A stretch of DNA of 64,000 nucleotides from Armatimonadota bacterium (GCA_016125185.1 WGMG01000001.1:620001-684000); one strand, 5' to 3'; numbered from the stretch's first letter, positions 18,971 to 28,967 are shown. Notes: generated by a model from the sequence alone, not told the origin. Numbers and translations: made by a program.

Positions 18971-19429
18971 CTAGGCGGTCCGTCGCATTCGGATGCACGG
19001 AATCTCGACTCCGCGCCGGACCTTTACCAGCGCTTCGACGCTCCAGAAACCGAACTTTTGGTAAAAGCGTTCTGCGTTTAGCGATGAGGTCAACGCCAGA
19101 TCGCCGACAGGCATCGAAGCGATGGCGTGTCGCATCAATATCGAGCCAATCCCGGTTTGATTGGGCAAAGCATAGACGTGTTCGATCTCCGACCGTTGCC
19201 AGGAAATGAAGCCGACGATCTCGCCGTCTCGAACAGCGACAAAGAAGGTCAGCTCCAGAATACGAGTCGGCCAAGATTCGGGTAAGACCGCCGCTTCCCA
19301 AGCCAGCTTTTGCTCGGATGAATAGAAAGTCTCGTCGATCGCACGGATCGACGAGACAAAGACGCGGTGGAGGGCGGCGCCATCCGCCACGTCGGCCGGT
19401 CGGATGATTAGGCCAGCTGTCGCTTCCAC
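18971..19429 (-). CDS. GNAT family N-acetyltransferase
   Basis: A 152 aa protein with the GNAT fold: IRPADVADGAALHRVF at the start, the beta4 strand GEIVGFISW, the acetyl-CoA loop NQTGIGSILMRHA, and the terminal NAERFYQKFGF. The substrate is unknown. It begins at GTG, 22 bases inside the end of the S9 peptidase gene, so it is probably cotranscribed with it. The usual Q/RxxGxG/A motif reads QTGIGS here. Confidence 0.82.
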   Translation of the reverse strand: MEATAGLIIRPADVADGAALHRVFVSSIRAIDETFYSSEQKLAWEAAVLPESWPTRILELTFFVAVRDGEIVGFISWQRSEIEHVYALPNQTGIGSILMRHAIASMPVGDLALTSSLNAERFYQKFGFWSVEALVKVRRGVEIPCIRMRRTA

Positions 19430-21414
19430 CAGTTGACGATTTCCTGCAGACGGTGCATGCGGAGGTCGGCGGGGCCAGAGCGGCTCATGCCGTGCGATGT
19501 GTTCTTGGGGTACCGTACGAACCGAGTCTCAATGCCCTGCATCTTAAGGGCGACGAAGACTTGCTCGCTCTGCTCAATGTTGCAACGCAGGTCGCCCTCA
19601 CTGTGGATGATGAGCGTTGGGGTTTTGACCTTGTCGAAGAAAGCGATCGGTGACTGTTGCCACAGGCCCTCGATATCCTGGAGCGAACCGTAGGCAACTC
19701 CCCGGAAGTAGCCGTCCTTGTTGAAGGGAAAGTCGCTGTTGCCCGCCATGCTGACGAGGTTCGAAACGCACCGGTCGGTGATGGCGGCTTTGAATTCGTC
19801 GGTATGGCCGATGGCCCAGTTGGTCATGTAGCCGCCATACGAGCCGCCCATGATCCCAAGTCGGGTCGTGTCCACATAGGGCTGAGCCTTCATCCAGGCC
19901 ATGACAGTCTGAACGTCGACCCAATCCTTATTGCCCCAATCGCCGCGAATGGCGTTGCAGTGATTCTCGCCGTAGCCTTTCGATCCGCGCGGATTTGAGT
20001 AAACCACCACGTAGCCCTGAGCGGCAAGCAACTGGAATTCGTGGAAGAAGACCCAGCCGTATTGGGCGTGTGGACCGCCATGAACCTCCAGGATCGCTGG
20101 GTACTTCTTGGTAGGATCGAAGCCGCTTGGTTTGAGAATCCATGTATGAACCTGAGTTCCGTCTGGAGCTTCGAGGAACATGCCTTCAGGGGTGGAAAGC
20201 TCGACCTGGTTTGTCCACGCTTCGTTAAAGTGGGTGAGCCGTTTGGACTCACCCGTGCGGCAGTCCACTATGGCGATTTCGGGAATCGTGTTGGCATCAC
20301 CATATACCAACGGCGTGTACGTACCGGCACCGTTGAGGTTGCCGACGAAGTAAGCGCAGTCGCCGCTGGTGAGGAGCTTAATCTCACCGCTTTGGATGTC
20401 GATGTGAGCAACTTGGCTGCCTCCATGCCATCCGATCTGGGAGATCAGACCCGAGGAGTCGGGTAGCCAATTGAGGACGGCTCCTCCACCGGCGTCCTTG
20501 GTGTCGCTAAGGGTGCCGACGTCGAGATCCATTTCGGTTGTCGGCGTCAGGCATTCATAGCCGGAGCCGTCCGGGTGGACTTTGTACAGTCGGGCGTTGA
20601 GCGCGCCCCACGGGTCCTCGACGCTATCGTTTCCGGCGAAGACCAGCCACTCGCCGCTCGGCGACCATTTCAGGCATTCCTTGTTTCCTTTGGGAATGTT
20701 AGGAATCTGGGTCTCGTTGCCCTTGAGGTCGAGAATGTACACCTGGTCGTTCGGCTTGGCGACGAACGGCTCTTTCTCGGCCGACCGAATGACCGCAATT
20801 TTGTCGGAATTGGGACTCCAGGTAAAGCTATAGTTGCCGTGTGCGCTCTTATCAGAGAGGAGCGTCACTTCGCCAGAATCGACATGCAAAAGGTAGAGTT
20901 TGTACCTCTGCTCGCCAAAATAGCCATCTCCATCCAGTCGGTACCAGGTAGATTCGAAAGCAAGCGGCGGCTCGCTCTTACCGTTCTCTTTTCGCTCTTC
21001 GGTGGCTTTCTTGGTGAAATCGGGATGGTTGAGGCGGTGGGTGAAGGCAACATACTGGCCATTCGGCGACCATTCGTAGCCGCCAATCGAGCCTTCGTCG
21101 AGCGTGGTGATTTGAGATGCCTCGCCATTTTCGGGGAGGACGAACAACTGATCTCCCACGGTGCCTCGGCCAGAAACAAAGCTGACCGATTTTCCGCCGG
21201 GAACCCATCGACCTCCGCCGCACCCCTTTTCGCCTTGAGTGAGCTGGCGAATGTTGCCATCGAAGTCGACGACATGGAGGTGACCGGTCGATTTAAACTT
21301 CTCGTCCGTGGTCTTGAGACCAAACAGGATCAGGGATTCGGTTGGGTGAATTTGGGGATCGCCGACCAGTTTGAACTGGAGAAGGTCGTCGATCGTGACC
21401 GCGCGCTTTGACAT
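19408..21414 (-). CDS. S9 family peptidase (acylaminoacyl/dipeptidyl peptidase type)
   Basis: A 668 aa serine peptidase with an N-terminal beta-propeller (about 1-400, repeats such as WSPNGQYVAFTHR and WSPSGEWLVFAG) and a C-terminal alpha/beta hydrolase. The catalytic triad is readable as Ser525 in GGSYGGYM, Asp608 in HSEGDLR and His641 in NTSHGM. No signal peptide is seen, so it is probably cytosolic and cleaves short peptides. A GNAT gene overlaps its 3' end. Confidence 0.93.
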   Translation of the reverse strand: MSKRAVTIDDLLQFKLVGDPQIHPTESLILFGLKTTDEKFKSTGHLHVVDFDGNIRQLTQGEKGCGGGRWVPGGKSVSFVSGRGTVGDQLFVLPENGEASQITTLDEGSIGGYEWSPNGQYVAFTHRLNHPDFTKKATEERKENGKSEPPLAFESTWYRLDGDGYFGEQRYKLYLLHVDSGEVTLLSDKSAHGNYSFTWSPNSDKIAVIRSAEKEPFVAKPNDQVYILDLKGNETQIPNIPKGNKECLKWSPSGEWLVFAGNDSVEDPWGALNARLYKVHPDGSGYECLTPTTEMDLDVGTLSDTKDAGGGAVLNWLPDSSGLISQIGWHGGSQVAHIDIQSGEIKLLTSGDCAYFVGNLNGAGTYTPLVYGDANTIPEIAIVDCRTGESKRLTHFNEAWTNQVELSTPEGMFLEAPDGTQVHTWILKPSGFDPTKKYPAILEVHGGPHAQYGWVFFHEFQLLAAQGYVVVYSNPRGSKGYGENHCNAIRGDWGNKDWVDVQTVMAWMKAQPYVDTTRLGIMGGSYGGYMTNWAIGHTDEFKAAITDRCVSNLVSMAGNSDFPFNKDGYFRGVAYGSLQDIEGLWQQSPIAFFDKVKTPTLIIHSEGDLRCNIEQSEQVFVALKMQGIETRFVRYPKNTSHGMSRSGPADLRMHRLQEIVNWWKRQLA

Positions 21415-21430
21415 GCTGCGCGCAGTTTAC

Positions 21431-22480
21431 TTAGTTGCCGCCGCCTGTCGTCTTAACCTGGTCGGTCGTTGGACCATTCGTCGCATCGTTGGCCGGGGTC
21501 TTGTCCGAATCTCGAGTCGGCCCAACCGACTTGGAATCCTTGTTGATGGTCGGCTTGCTCATCGACATCGGCTCGAACAAGGTGGCCTCCAGTTTGGAAA
21601 CCGGAGCTTTGGTCAGATCGAGCTTGACGATCTTGGAGTACAGCGCACCATTCTTGCGCACCTCAACGATGCCCACGTGCGGGAGCTTGTCGTCACCAAC
21701 CGCGCCGCCGACCGCCATGTTGAATACGCTCTTTTCGTCGGGCCGCGAGAGGTCGGGCGACTTGCTCGAAGCGGAAACAAACAGCTTAACCTTGGAATCC
21801 TTGGCCAGGATATCGGCAGTCGAGATCACGGGCGTCGGGTCATCCTTGCCGAGGGCCCGAAGCGAGCGGAATCCCACCACCACGGCCGAGCTCTCCTTCA
21901 TCTCCTTTTGGCGAGCGAGGAACCATAGGCGCGGAATCGAACCTTCCTTAGGTGTCTTCAGCGGAGTATCGGTGTTGAGGAAAAAGAATCGTACGCCATC
22001 GTACACCGCTGTGGATGTGGATGACTTCTGGTCGGTGGCGAGCAGGTCGGCGTTCGGTCCGCCGATCGTCGGACCGTTGCCGTAAATCTTGTTGGCGCTA
22101 AGAGTCTTCAGAACCTTGTCCCACTCCTTGGTCGAGGGACCAAGCACCGGAACCGCAGAAATCTTTGCATCGCTGAGCGGCTTCTTGAACCATTCGGCCG
22201 CCTCAAGGGTCGCTCCAATCAGGAAAACCCGCTTTGGCGGAACGGTCAGCTTTTTCAGGCCATCGACGGCCAGACCGGCTTGCTTCGCGTCCTTAATGTC
22301 GCCGACATTGAGGAACGCATCCACGGCGACGATCTCGTTGGCGGACGGAGCGCCCATCATTGTCGAGGTTGGGGCGTAGTCGCTCCCCGCACCGCGATTG
22401 TAGGGCGAAACGCCGTCATTGGTGGTCGTGCCGCCGCATCCGGCGAGCAAAATCAAACCTAACCATGAAAGGCGTCGCAT
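21431..22480 (-). CDS. Lipoprotein of unknown function, possibly a degenerate phosphoesterase fold
   Basis: A 349 aa protein. The ATG at 22480 gives a lipoprotein signal, MRRLSWLGLILLAGC, with lipidation at Cys15. The frame continues upstream to 22630, but that would overlap metG. The order of strands (VDAFLNVGDIKD, RVFLIGATLEA, VYDGVRFFFLNTD, SSAVVVGFRSL) recalls calcineurin-like phosphoesterases, yet the metal-binding Asp, His and Asn motifs are missing. The C-terminus is Ser/Thr/Asp-rich. It lies 16 bases downstream of the S9 peptidase start, on the same strand. Confidence 0.65.
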   Translation of the reverse strand: MRRLSWLGLILLAGCGGTTTNDGVSPYNRGAGSDYAPTSTMMGAPSANEIVAVDAFLNVGDIKDAKQAGLAVDGLKKLTVPPKRVFLIGATLEAAEWFKKPLSDAKISAVPVLGPSTKEWDKVLKTLSANKIYGNGPTIGGPNADLLATDQKSSTSTAVYDGVRFFFLNTDTPLKTPKEGSIPRLWFLARQKEMKESSAVVVGFRSLRALGKDDPTPVISTADILAKDSKVKLFVSASSKSPDLSRPDEKSVFNMAVGGAVGDDKLPHVGIVEVRKNGALYSKIVKLDLTKAPVSKLEATLFEPMSMSKPTINKDSKSVGPTRDSDKTPANDATNGPTTDQVKTTGGGN

Positions 22481-22538
22481 ATAAACATTGTGACGTACAA
22501 ATGGCCGATCTGTATCCCTCGGTAAACTAATTGGGTTC

Positions 22539-24473
22539 ATGCCGAAAACGACGATTGTGACGGCGATACCGTACGTCAACAGCACCCCCCATATTGGCAA
22601 CATTCTGACGACCTTGTCGGGCGATATCACGGCCCGCTACTTCAGGATGCGTGGCATGGACGTCTTTGCTGTTGCCGGAGCCGACGAGAACGGCCTGAAG
22701 ATCAAGGAAGCCGCCGAGGCCCAAGGTCGCGATCCTCACGAGTTCGTGAAGGAGATCACCGACCGCTTTGTCGCCATCTTCGATGGCATGGGCATGCAGT
22801 TTGACGCCTTTATGCGAACTTCGCGCGAGGACCATAGGATCGCCTCACAGGCGTTGTTCAAGAAGCTCCAAGAGAACGGCTACATCTACACGGCGACCTA
22901 TGAGGGCTGGTACGACGTCTCGACCGAGACGTACTACAAGGAGTCAGACTTGGTCGACGGCAAGAGCCCGGACGGCAACCCCGTGCGCTGGGTCAGCGAA
23001 GAAAACTACTTCTTCAAGCTCTCGGCGTTTGAAGACCGTCTGCTGAAGCACATCGACGAGCACCCCGATTTCATCATTCCCGAAACACGGAAAAACGAGG
23101 TGGTCAGCTTCATCCGTCAGGGTCTGTTGGACCAGTGCATCTCGCGTAAGAACAACGGCTGGGGAATTCCTGTGCCTGGCGATGAGAGCCAGGTTATTTA
23201 TGTCTGGTTCGATGCGCTGATCAACTACATCACGGCGACTGGGTGGCCGAATCCGGGCTGGGAAGACAAGTGGCCGGCTTTGTGCCAATGGCTCGGCAAG
23301 GACATCCTCACCCGATTTCACGCTACGCTGTGGCCCGCAATGCTCATGGGCGCAGATCTGCCATTGCCGAAGCACGTAATCGCCCACGCCTGGATTCTGT
23401 TGGGTGGCGAGAAGATTTCGAAGTCGAAGGGCAACGTCATCACGCCGCTCGAACTCTCGAAGGAGACAAGCGAGCGAACAGGCTGTAAGCCGGAGATTGG
23501 CGTCGATGTCGTGCGGTACTACCTGACGGCGACGATGGGCTACGAAAACGACACGGTGTTCACCTACGAAGACTTTGACAAGCGCTATAACAGCGACCTC
23601 GCGAACGACTTGGGCAACGCCCTCAACCGTTCGCTCTCAATGGCGCATAAGTTCGTCGGTGGTGTCGTACCGGATGACGCACCTGAAGCAGAAGTCCTAT
23701 CTGCGATCGCAGACGCCAAGGCGGCTTTCGAGAAGGCGATGGACGGCTTTCGACTCGAACGCGCGGCAGCAGCGGGCATCGAGGTCATTCGCTTTGTCAA
23801 CAAGTATGTGGACACCCGAGCCCCATGGGCGCTGGCCAAAGCCAACGACCCGTCGCTCCCCAGCGTGGTGCGGTCGATGTTGCTTTGCGTCCGCGCTGCC
23901 GAGGGCTTCATGAGGCCCTACATGCCCCATGCGGCCGATGCGATCGCCGCTCAGCTTGGCCTTGCTCCGCTCACCGATTGGAGTCAAATCGGCTCGCCCG
24001 AATCGCTCCCAGGCGGCACTCAACTCGGTTCACCCGAACCAATTTTCCCGCGACTTGAAATCGCCAAAACCTCCGCTCCGGCCTCCAAACCGAAACCCGA
24101 ACCCAAGCCCGAGCCTAAGAAAGAAAAAATGGAAGAAACCAACGGAAACATCATCGGCATCGAAGACTTCGCAAAGGTCCAGCTCAAAGTTGGGCGCGTC
24201 TTCGAGGCTGAGCCGGTCGAAGGGAGCGACAAGCTCCTGAAGCTCCAGGTCGTCATCGGCGAAGAGAAGCGACAGATCGTCGCTGGCATCCGCGCCAACT
24301 ATACGCCGGAAGACCTGATCGGTCGCCAGGTCGTGGTCGTCTACAACCTGAAGCCGGCCAAACTGCGTGGCGTCGAGAGCCAAGGCATGCTATTGGCGGC
24401 AACCGATGAAAACGGCGGCGCAATCCTGCTCCAGCCCGACAAGGAAGCGCCAGAAGGTACCCAGGTTCGCTAG
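22539..24473 (+). CDS. metG: Methionyl-tRNA synthetase
   Basis: A 644 aa class I synthetase that charges tRNA-Met. Signature motifs are HIGN (18-21) and KISKS (292-296). The connective insert (about 121-160) that carries a zinc knuckle with Cys pairs in many homologues has no Cys here: the region reads YEGWYDVSTETYYKESDLVDG. After the anticodon-binding domain comes a Lys/Pro/Glu-rich linker (about 515-530), then a C-terminal EMAPII-type tRNA-binding domain (about 535-644). A TAAACT box at 22523-22528 may be its -10. Stop interlocks with the convergent gene (CTAG). Confidence 0.97.
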   Translation: MPKTTIVTAIPYVNSTPHIGNILTTLSGDITARYFRMRGMDVFAVAGADENGLKIKEAAEAQGRDPHEFVKEITDRFVAIFDGMGMQFDAFMRTSREDHRIASQALFKKLQENGYIYTATYEGWYDVSTETYYKESDLVDGKSPDGNPVRWVSEENYFFKLSAFEDRLLKHIDEHPDFIIPETRKNEVVSFIRQGLLDQCISRKNNGWGIPVPGDESQVIYVWFDALINYITATGWPNPGWEDKWPALCQWLGKDILTRFHATLWPAMLMGADLPLPKHVIAHAWILLGGEKISKSKGNVITPLELSKETSERTGCKPEIGVDVVRYYLTATMGYENDTVFTYEDFDKRYNSDLANDLGNALNRSLSMAHKFVGGVVPDDAPEAEVLSAIADAKAAFEKAMDGFRLERAAAAGIEVIRFVNKYVDTRAPWALAKANDPSLPSVVRSMLLCVRAAEGFMRPYMPHAADAIAAQLGLAPLTDWSQIGSPESLPGGTQLGSPEPIFPRLEIAKTSAPASKPKPEPKPEPKKEKMEETNGNIIGIEDFAKVQLKVGRVFEAEPVEGSDKLLKLQVVIGEEKRQIVAGIRANYTPEDLIGRQVVVVYNLKPAKLRGVESQGMLLAATDENGGAILLQPDKEAPEGTQVR

Positions 24474-26692
24474 CGGAGAGCAGGCGGAATCACGGCAGGA
24501 GGCGGAACCCTCCTCGGATTGAAGCGAAACTGATCTCGGAAAGCACCACCCTCTTTGTCCGATTTGGCCATGTCGTCGAAGGCTTGCTTGACCTTCAGCT
24601 GAATCTCGCTTGGAAGGTTAGCCGCCGTGTACGTTTTGGGATCGGTGACGATTGTCTGCCCCAGGTGCCACTGGTAGCACAGCAGGGGCGAGACCATGAC
24701 CTTGATCGATAGTGACCGGGCCGAGGCGATGCGGATGTTCTTGTCGTCCAGCTTGAAGTACGGATCGTAATTCTCGCCATACGTCTCAGGCTTGGTCGCC
24801 ATGAACAACAACTGTCCGAGGTCCTCGGGCGTCATCGAGCGACCGTTCGCCATCGTCCCGAACTCTGTGTGCACCGGTTGTGAGCCGCAGTAAAGCGTCG
24901 GCTCGGTCTCGTCCGTGATCTTCAGGATAAATTTGCCATTGAGGCCGTCCGGCAGGGCGAAGGTCGGCTCGGCATAGATGCCTTGAAAGATCAGCTCCTC
25001 CACTTCATTGATCTGCTGTTGCTCCTTGTCGGTCATCTCGTGTTGGTAAAGGTCCTCGTCGACGTCCAGTCGCGACATGCCGAATTGGTTGTAGTAGATT
25101 GCGCGGAAGAGCTCCAGCCTGGCGCTTTCCGAGAGGCGATCAATCGTGATTCCGCTCTTCTTGGCGGCTTCCCGCTGGTCGCTTGTGAGTGCACCATAAA
25201 AGCGCAAACCGCTTTGGTCCGAGTTAAATTCGACCTCGTCCGTCTTGATCAGGCGGAGGTAGTCGTTGTAGCGACCAGTCCAATCGAACTCCCAAGGGAA
25301 TCGGTCGGCGAGTTCGCCCTGCTCTTCGATGGAGAGCGGTCGCCGCACCTTGTTCAGGTACCGAAATGCGGGGCCGAGGACCTTCCGATCGACAAACTGC
25401 GCGCGGCTCACGATCGGGTCCTTGTGGGCGAGCACGAACCAGCCGTCTCCGCGTGTGATGGTGCCGTCGCCGTACTTTGCGTAACTGTCGTCGAGAAACT
25501 CTGCAGTGCGAACCGCACGCTCGTCTTCGCTCAAAACCATGGCGACGTTCGGCTCGGGGATCGCGCCCAAGTAAACATCGGGCGCAGCGATGGAGAGCGG
25601 ATCGATGGTCTCCGGCTGAAGCACCATCTGAAGAAGCTGAGGACTGAGCGCCTTATTCTCGCCCCGCAACAAGCGGGGATCGACCGGCGACACGGCGTCG
25701 GCGTACTCCTTTGCGATCCCTGTCAGCTTGGTCGCCTTGCGAATCGAGTCTTCGATTTCTTGGTCGTAGGTCGTGTTGCCCGTCGCTTCAGTGTCGTCCT
25801 CGTCGAATAGGTTGTCGTCGGCGTTGAAGACCTGCTTGCCTTTCCGGTCATAGACATTCACGGTGAACGTGCTGTAGGGAAGCTGGAACGCCACCGTGAC
25901 CATATAGCAGTCGCTGAGGTGCAGAGGTTCGCGGCGCTGGTTCATGTCGCCCAAGAAAACCGGGGTCCCTTGGCCCTCGCGACGGGAGCCTTGAACGGGT
26001 GTGGTTCCGGCGATGTTGGACCACAAAGTCTGCTGGTCGCATAGCTGACGCAGAAGATCGTCAGTTGCGAACGGCATCGGGTATTGGGTTTGCGTGGGGT
26101 GGTTCGAAAAGACGATGCGGGGCGTTTCGCCGGTAAGGTGCAACAGCATGTCCGGCGTCAACCGCAGTCCGATGGCTGTGGTGAGGCGGGAGGCTGGCCC
26201 CTGTAGGTCGAGCTTTACTGCTCGCGGGTCATCGAAATAATCGCCTTTGGGTGGCGCACTTTTCGAAAGCTCTTCCAGCCCGCGTTGAATCTGCCGACAA
26301 GCCGCTTCGTCGAACGGTTTCATATCGGCGTACCGCTTCTTCGAAGTCCTCAGAATCTCGTTGATGAACTCATACCGATTCTTCGTAAAGGTCTTCTTGT
26401 CCGCGTCCTTCTGTTCGTCGGTTTGGGCCAGCCACCACCCCTCGCTTCGGTGTTCCCATGTCGCATGGAGGGCTAGCGCGATCTTGGCCTTCAGGGTTTC
26501 GGGATCGACATCGTGGGCTCGCACGAGCAAGACCTCGTTGGTCAGCGTCGGGCCAATCTGAAGCGAATCCAACCCGAGCGTTTGGGCTAGCGTATTGGCG
26601 GCGTTCTCAAGTCTCACCCCTCGTAGGTCCAGGCTGACCTTGGGCACTTGACGCGTAGCGACGACGAAGCCTAAGATGAGCGGCGCGAACAT
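24470..26692 (-). CDS. Large exported protein of unknown function, STN-like N-terminus (paralogue A)
   Basis: A 740 aa protein with a short hydrophobic signal (MFAPLILGFVVATRQ). Residues about 18-100 resemble the secretin/TonB short N-terminal (STN) domain: KVSLDLRGVRLENAANTLAQ, then a second half ending EGWWLAQ. The remaining 640 residues match no domain I know but align along their whole length with the next gene, including DPLSIAAPDVYLG, RSMTPEDLGQLLF and the VSPLLCYQW segment. It ends in a Pro-rich stretch. Probably periplasmic or surface-exposed. Promoter box at 26701-26721. Confidence 0.7.
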   Translation of the reverse strand: MFAPLILGFVVATRQVPKVSLDLRGVRLENAANTLAQTLGLDSLQIGPTLTNEVLLVRAHDVDPETLKAKIALALHATWEHRSEGWWLAQTDEQKDADKKTFTKNRYEFINEILRTSKKRYADMKPFDEAACRQIQRGLEELSKSAPPKGDYFDDPRAVKLDLQGPASRLTTAIGLRLTPDMLLHLTGETPRIVFSNHPTQTQYPMPFATDDLLRQLCDQQTLWSNIAGTTPVQGSRREGQGTPVFLGDMNQRREPLHLSDCYMVTVAFQLPYSTFTVNVYDRKGKQVFNADDNLFDEDDTEATGNTTYDQEIEDSIRKATKLTGIAKEYADAVSPVDPRLLRGENKALSPQLLQMVLQPETIDPLSIAAPDVYLGAIPEPNVAMVLSEDERAVRTAEFLDDSYAKYGDGTITRGDGWFVLAHKDPIVSRAQFVDRKVLGPAFRYLNKVRRPLSIEEQGELADRFPWEFDWTGRYNDYLRLIKTDEVEFNSDQSGLRFYGALTSDQREAAKKSGITIDRLSESARLELFRAIYYNQFGMSRLDVDEDLYQHEMTDKEQQQINEVEELIFQGIYAEPTFALPDGLNGKFILKITDETEPTLYCGSQPVHTEFGTMANGRSMTPEDLGQLLFMATKPETYGENYDPYFKLDDKNIRIASARSLSIKVMVSPLLCYQWHLGQTIVTDPKTYTAANLPSEIQLKVKQAFDDMAKSDKEGGAFRDQFRFNPRRVPPPAVIPPALR

Positions 26693-26700
26693 GTGATCCT

Positions 26701-26721
26701 TCTAACCTTCACTATAAACGA
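26701..26721 (-). promoter_or_regulatory. Promoter box identical to that of paralogue B
   Basis: On the minus strand TCGTTTATAGTGAAGGTTAG plus one base is identical to 28968-28988. TATAGT (26711-26716) is a good -10, and TAAACA 17 bases further upstream is a possible -35. AGAAGGA follows as ribosome-binding site. Transcription would start about 15 bases before the ATG. Confidence 0.6.
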
Positions 26722-26754
26722 ATCCGAGGCGGATGTTTACGTCATTCTTACGCT

Positions 26755-28956
26755 TCATCGGCTTGGCGGAGGATTCGCGTGCGTCGGCCTGGGGTAGTTG
26801 CCGATCTGATCGCCGTACTGCTTGTCGTACTTCTCCGCTTCGGCATAGCCTTTCTTGATCTCGTCGAGAATGTTTTGGGGCAGGGTGTCTGCCGTATACA
26901 CCTTCGGATCGGTGAACAGCGACTGCGTCAGCGTCCACTGACAGTTCAGCAAAGGGGAAATCGCTAACTTGATCGTAAGGTTTCGCTGGCTGATCAGGCG
27001 AATATTCTTTTCGTCGATTTTGTTGTAATTATCAACTTCCCATCGGTAGCGTTGGGGGAACTTGATCTTGAAGAGATATTGGCCAAGCTCGTTGGCTCCC
27101 ATCGATCGACCTTCGCCGTAGTAGTATCGATCGTCTTGAGCCGGCGGGCGACCGGCGTAAAGCTTATCGGTTGAATTGTCTTTGATGGTCAGAACGAAAT
27201 TGTTCAGAAGACCCTGCGGGATAGCGAATGTCTTCTCCTCGTAGATGCCTCCCCAGATCAGTTCCTGCATCTTGTAGAACTCGTTCCGCTCCTTATCCGT
27301 CATCTTGTTGACGGCTTCGTAATCGAAGTTCAGTTGAGTTTCGTAACGCTGGGAGTAGAAAAGCGCTCGGTACAGTTCCAATTTGGTGGAATCGGACATC
27401 TGCGATACGCGCAGGCCCTGGCCGGCGGCTTGCTTGCGCTGAACGTCGGACATGGATCCATAAATTCGGAGGCCGGTCCGGTTGCCGTAGTTTTCGACCT
27501 CCTTGTTACTGAGGAGGTCCAAGTAGCGTTGGTAGGCGTAGGCGTAATCTTGTTCCCACGGCAGGCTGATCGCGAGGTCGGCTTGCTCCTCCAAGTTGAG
27601 GGGCCGCTGATTCTTGTAGATATAGCGGAGGATTGGTCCGAGCCTCTTTCGGTCCGGCATCGATTTACGATTGGCGACAGGGTCGGGCTGGCGATAAATG
27701 AACCAACCATTTTCGTCAGTAATGGCCCCTAGCATTCCGTACCGAGCGTAGCGCGGGTCCTTGAACTCGGCGAAACGGGCCCCTCGCTGGTAGTCGTTCA
27801 ACACCATGATGACGTTCGGCGTGTCGATGCTGGACAGGTAGACGTCGGGGGCAGAAATCGAAAGCGGATCGACCTTTTCCGGGTGAAGGATTTTTTCGAG
27901 CAAGGACGGGCTGATATCGTGTTGCTTAGCCTTTTGGCGGTCCTTCATGCTCATGGGAGAGATCAAGTTGACGTATTCGTCGGCGTCGCCGGTCAACTTG
28001 ACCGCCATCTTCCTCTGCTTATCTAGTTCGTCCTGATAATTGTAGTTATCGTCGCCGTAGTCGTAAAAGCTGACGCTGGACTGGAAGGATCGGTGCCCAT
28101 CGCGGTCATAGCCTGCGAATTCAATGCTCTCCTGTCCGTATTGCAGGGTCATCGTAACAGTCGCAAAGTCGGTCGTTTTATACGGGTCGCGCTTTTGGTT
28201 TAGCTCGCCCAGGGAGTAGTAGCCGTCTTCCTCGGAGTTCCCAGCCCGAGGTCCGGGCAAGGGCTGGCCCGCCGCGTAGATGGACCACTGGTTCTGGTCC
28301 TGCGCCACTTGGGACAAGAGGTCATCGACCTGGAAGGGAAACGCCTGCTGCATCGCGTTCGGGTGGTTGCAGAACACAATGCGTGGATTCTCGGGAGTCA
28401 ACTGCATCCATGTCTGCGGCTTCAGGCGCATGGCGGCGCGATAGCCGAACCGACTAGCGGGGCTCTGCGAATCGATCGCCTGAATCTGACGCCAAAAACT
28501 GTTGCTGAACCGGTCAACTCGTGTCTTTGAAAGCGCCTCCAATCGCTGGACGAGGGCCTTGCAGTTCTGCTCGTCGAACGGCTTCATCTCTTGAAGCTTC
28601 TTCTGCGCCTTCTCGGTGAGCTCCTTGTAGAACTTAAAGTGTTGCTCGGCGTCGTACTTCTTTTCGGCGTCCTTCTGGTCGTCCGATTGGGTGAGACGCC
28701 AGCCTTCCTTACGGTGCTCCCAAGTTCCATTGAGGGCAAAGGCAAGCTTGTCGCGCAGGACCGAGGGTTCGATATCTTTGGCGCGCACCAGGATGACTTC
28801 GTTGATGAGAGTTGGGCCGATTTCCAGTGAATCCCAGCCAAATGTTCTGGCTAGAATTGGCGCGGCATTCTCTAGCCGAACGCCCCGGAGATCCAACGAT
28901 ACTTTCGGCTCCTGCCGAGTGATAAGACAAGCCCCAAAAAGAATCGACGCAATCAT
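26755..28956 (-). CDS. Large exported protein of unknown function, STN-like N-terminus (paralogue B)
   Basis: A 733 aa tandem paralogue of the preceding gene, with a signal-like start (MIASILFGACLITRQ) and the same STN-like region (KVSLDLRGVRLENAAPILAR ... EGWRLTQ). Conserved landmarks include DPLSISAPDVYLSS, RSMGANELGQYLF, DEKNIRL and AISPLLNCQW. The middle is rich in Tyr, Asp and Gln. No catalytic motif is visible. It has its own promoter box at 28968-28988, so the two copies are separate transcription units that duplicated together with their control region. Confidence 0.7.
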   Translation of the reverse strand: MIASILFGACLITRQEPKVSLDLRGVRLENAAPILARTFGWDSLEIGPTLINEVILVRAKDIEPSVLRDKLAFALNGTWEHRKEGWRLTQSDDQKDAEKKYDAEQHFKFYKELTEKAQKKLQEMKPFDEQNCKALVQRLEALSKTRVDRFSNSFWRQIQAIDSQSPASRFGYRAAMRLKPQTWMQLTPENPRIVFCNHPNAMQQAFPFQVDDLLSQVAQDQNQWSIYAAGQPLPGPRAGNSEEDGYYSLGELNQKRDPYKTTDFATVTMTLQYGQESIEFAGYDRDGHRSFQSSVSFYDYGDDNYNYQDELDKQRKMAVKLTGDADEYVNLISPMSMKDRQKAKQHDISPSLLEKILHPEKVDPLSISAPDVYLSSIDTPNVIMVLNDYQRGARFAEFKDPRYARYGMLGAITDENGWFIYRQPDPVANRKSMPDRKRLGPILRYIYKNQRPLNLEEQADLAISLPWEQDYAYAYQRYLDLLSNKEVENYGNRTGLRIYGSMSDVQRKQAAGQGLRVSQMSDSTKLELYRALFYSQRYETQLNFDYEAVNKMTDKERNEFYKMQELIWGGIYEEKTFAIPQGLLNNFVLTIKDNSTDKLYAGRPPAQDDRYYYGEGRSMGANELGQYLFKIKFPQRYRWEVDNYNKIDEKNIRLISQRNLTIKLAISPLLNCQWTLTQSLFTDPKVYTADTLPQNILDEIKKGYAEAEKYDKQYGDQIGNYPRPTHANPPPSR

Positions 28957-28967
28957 GTCGTTGCCCC

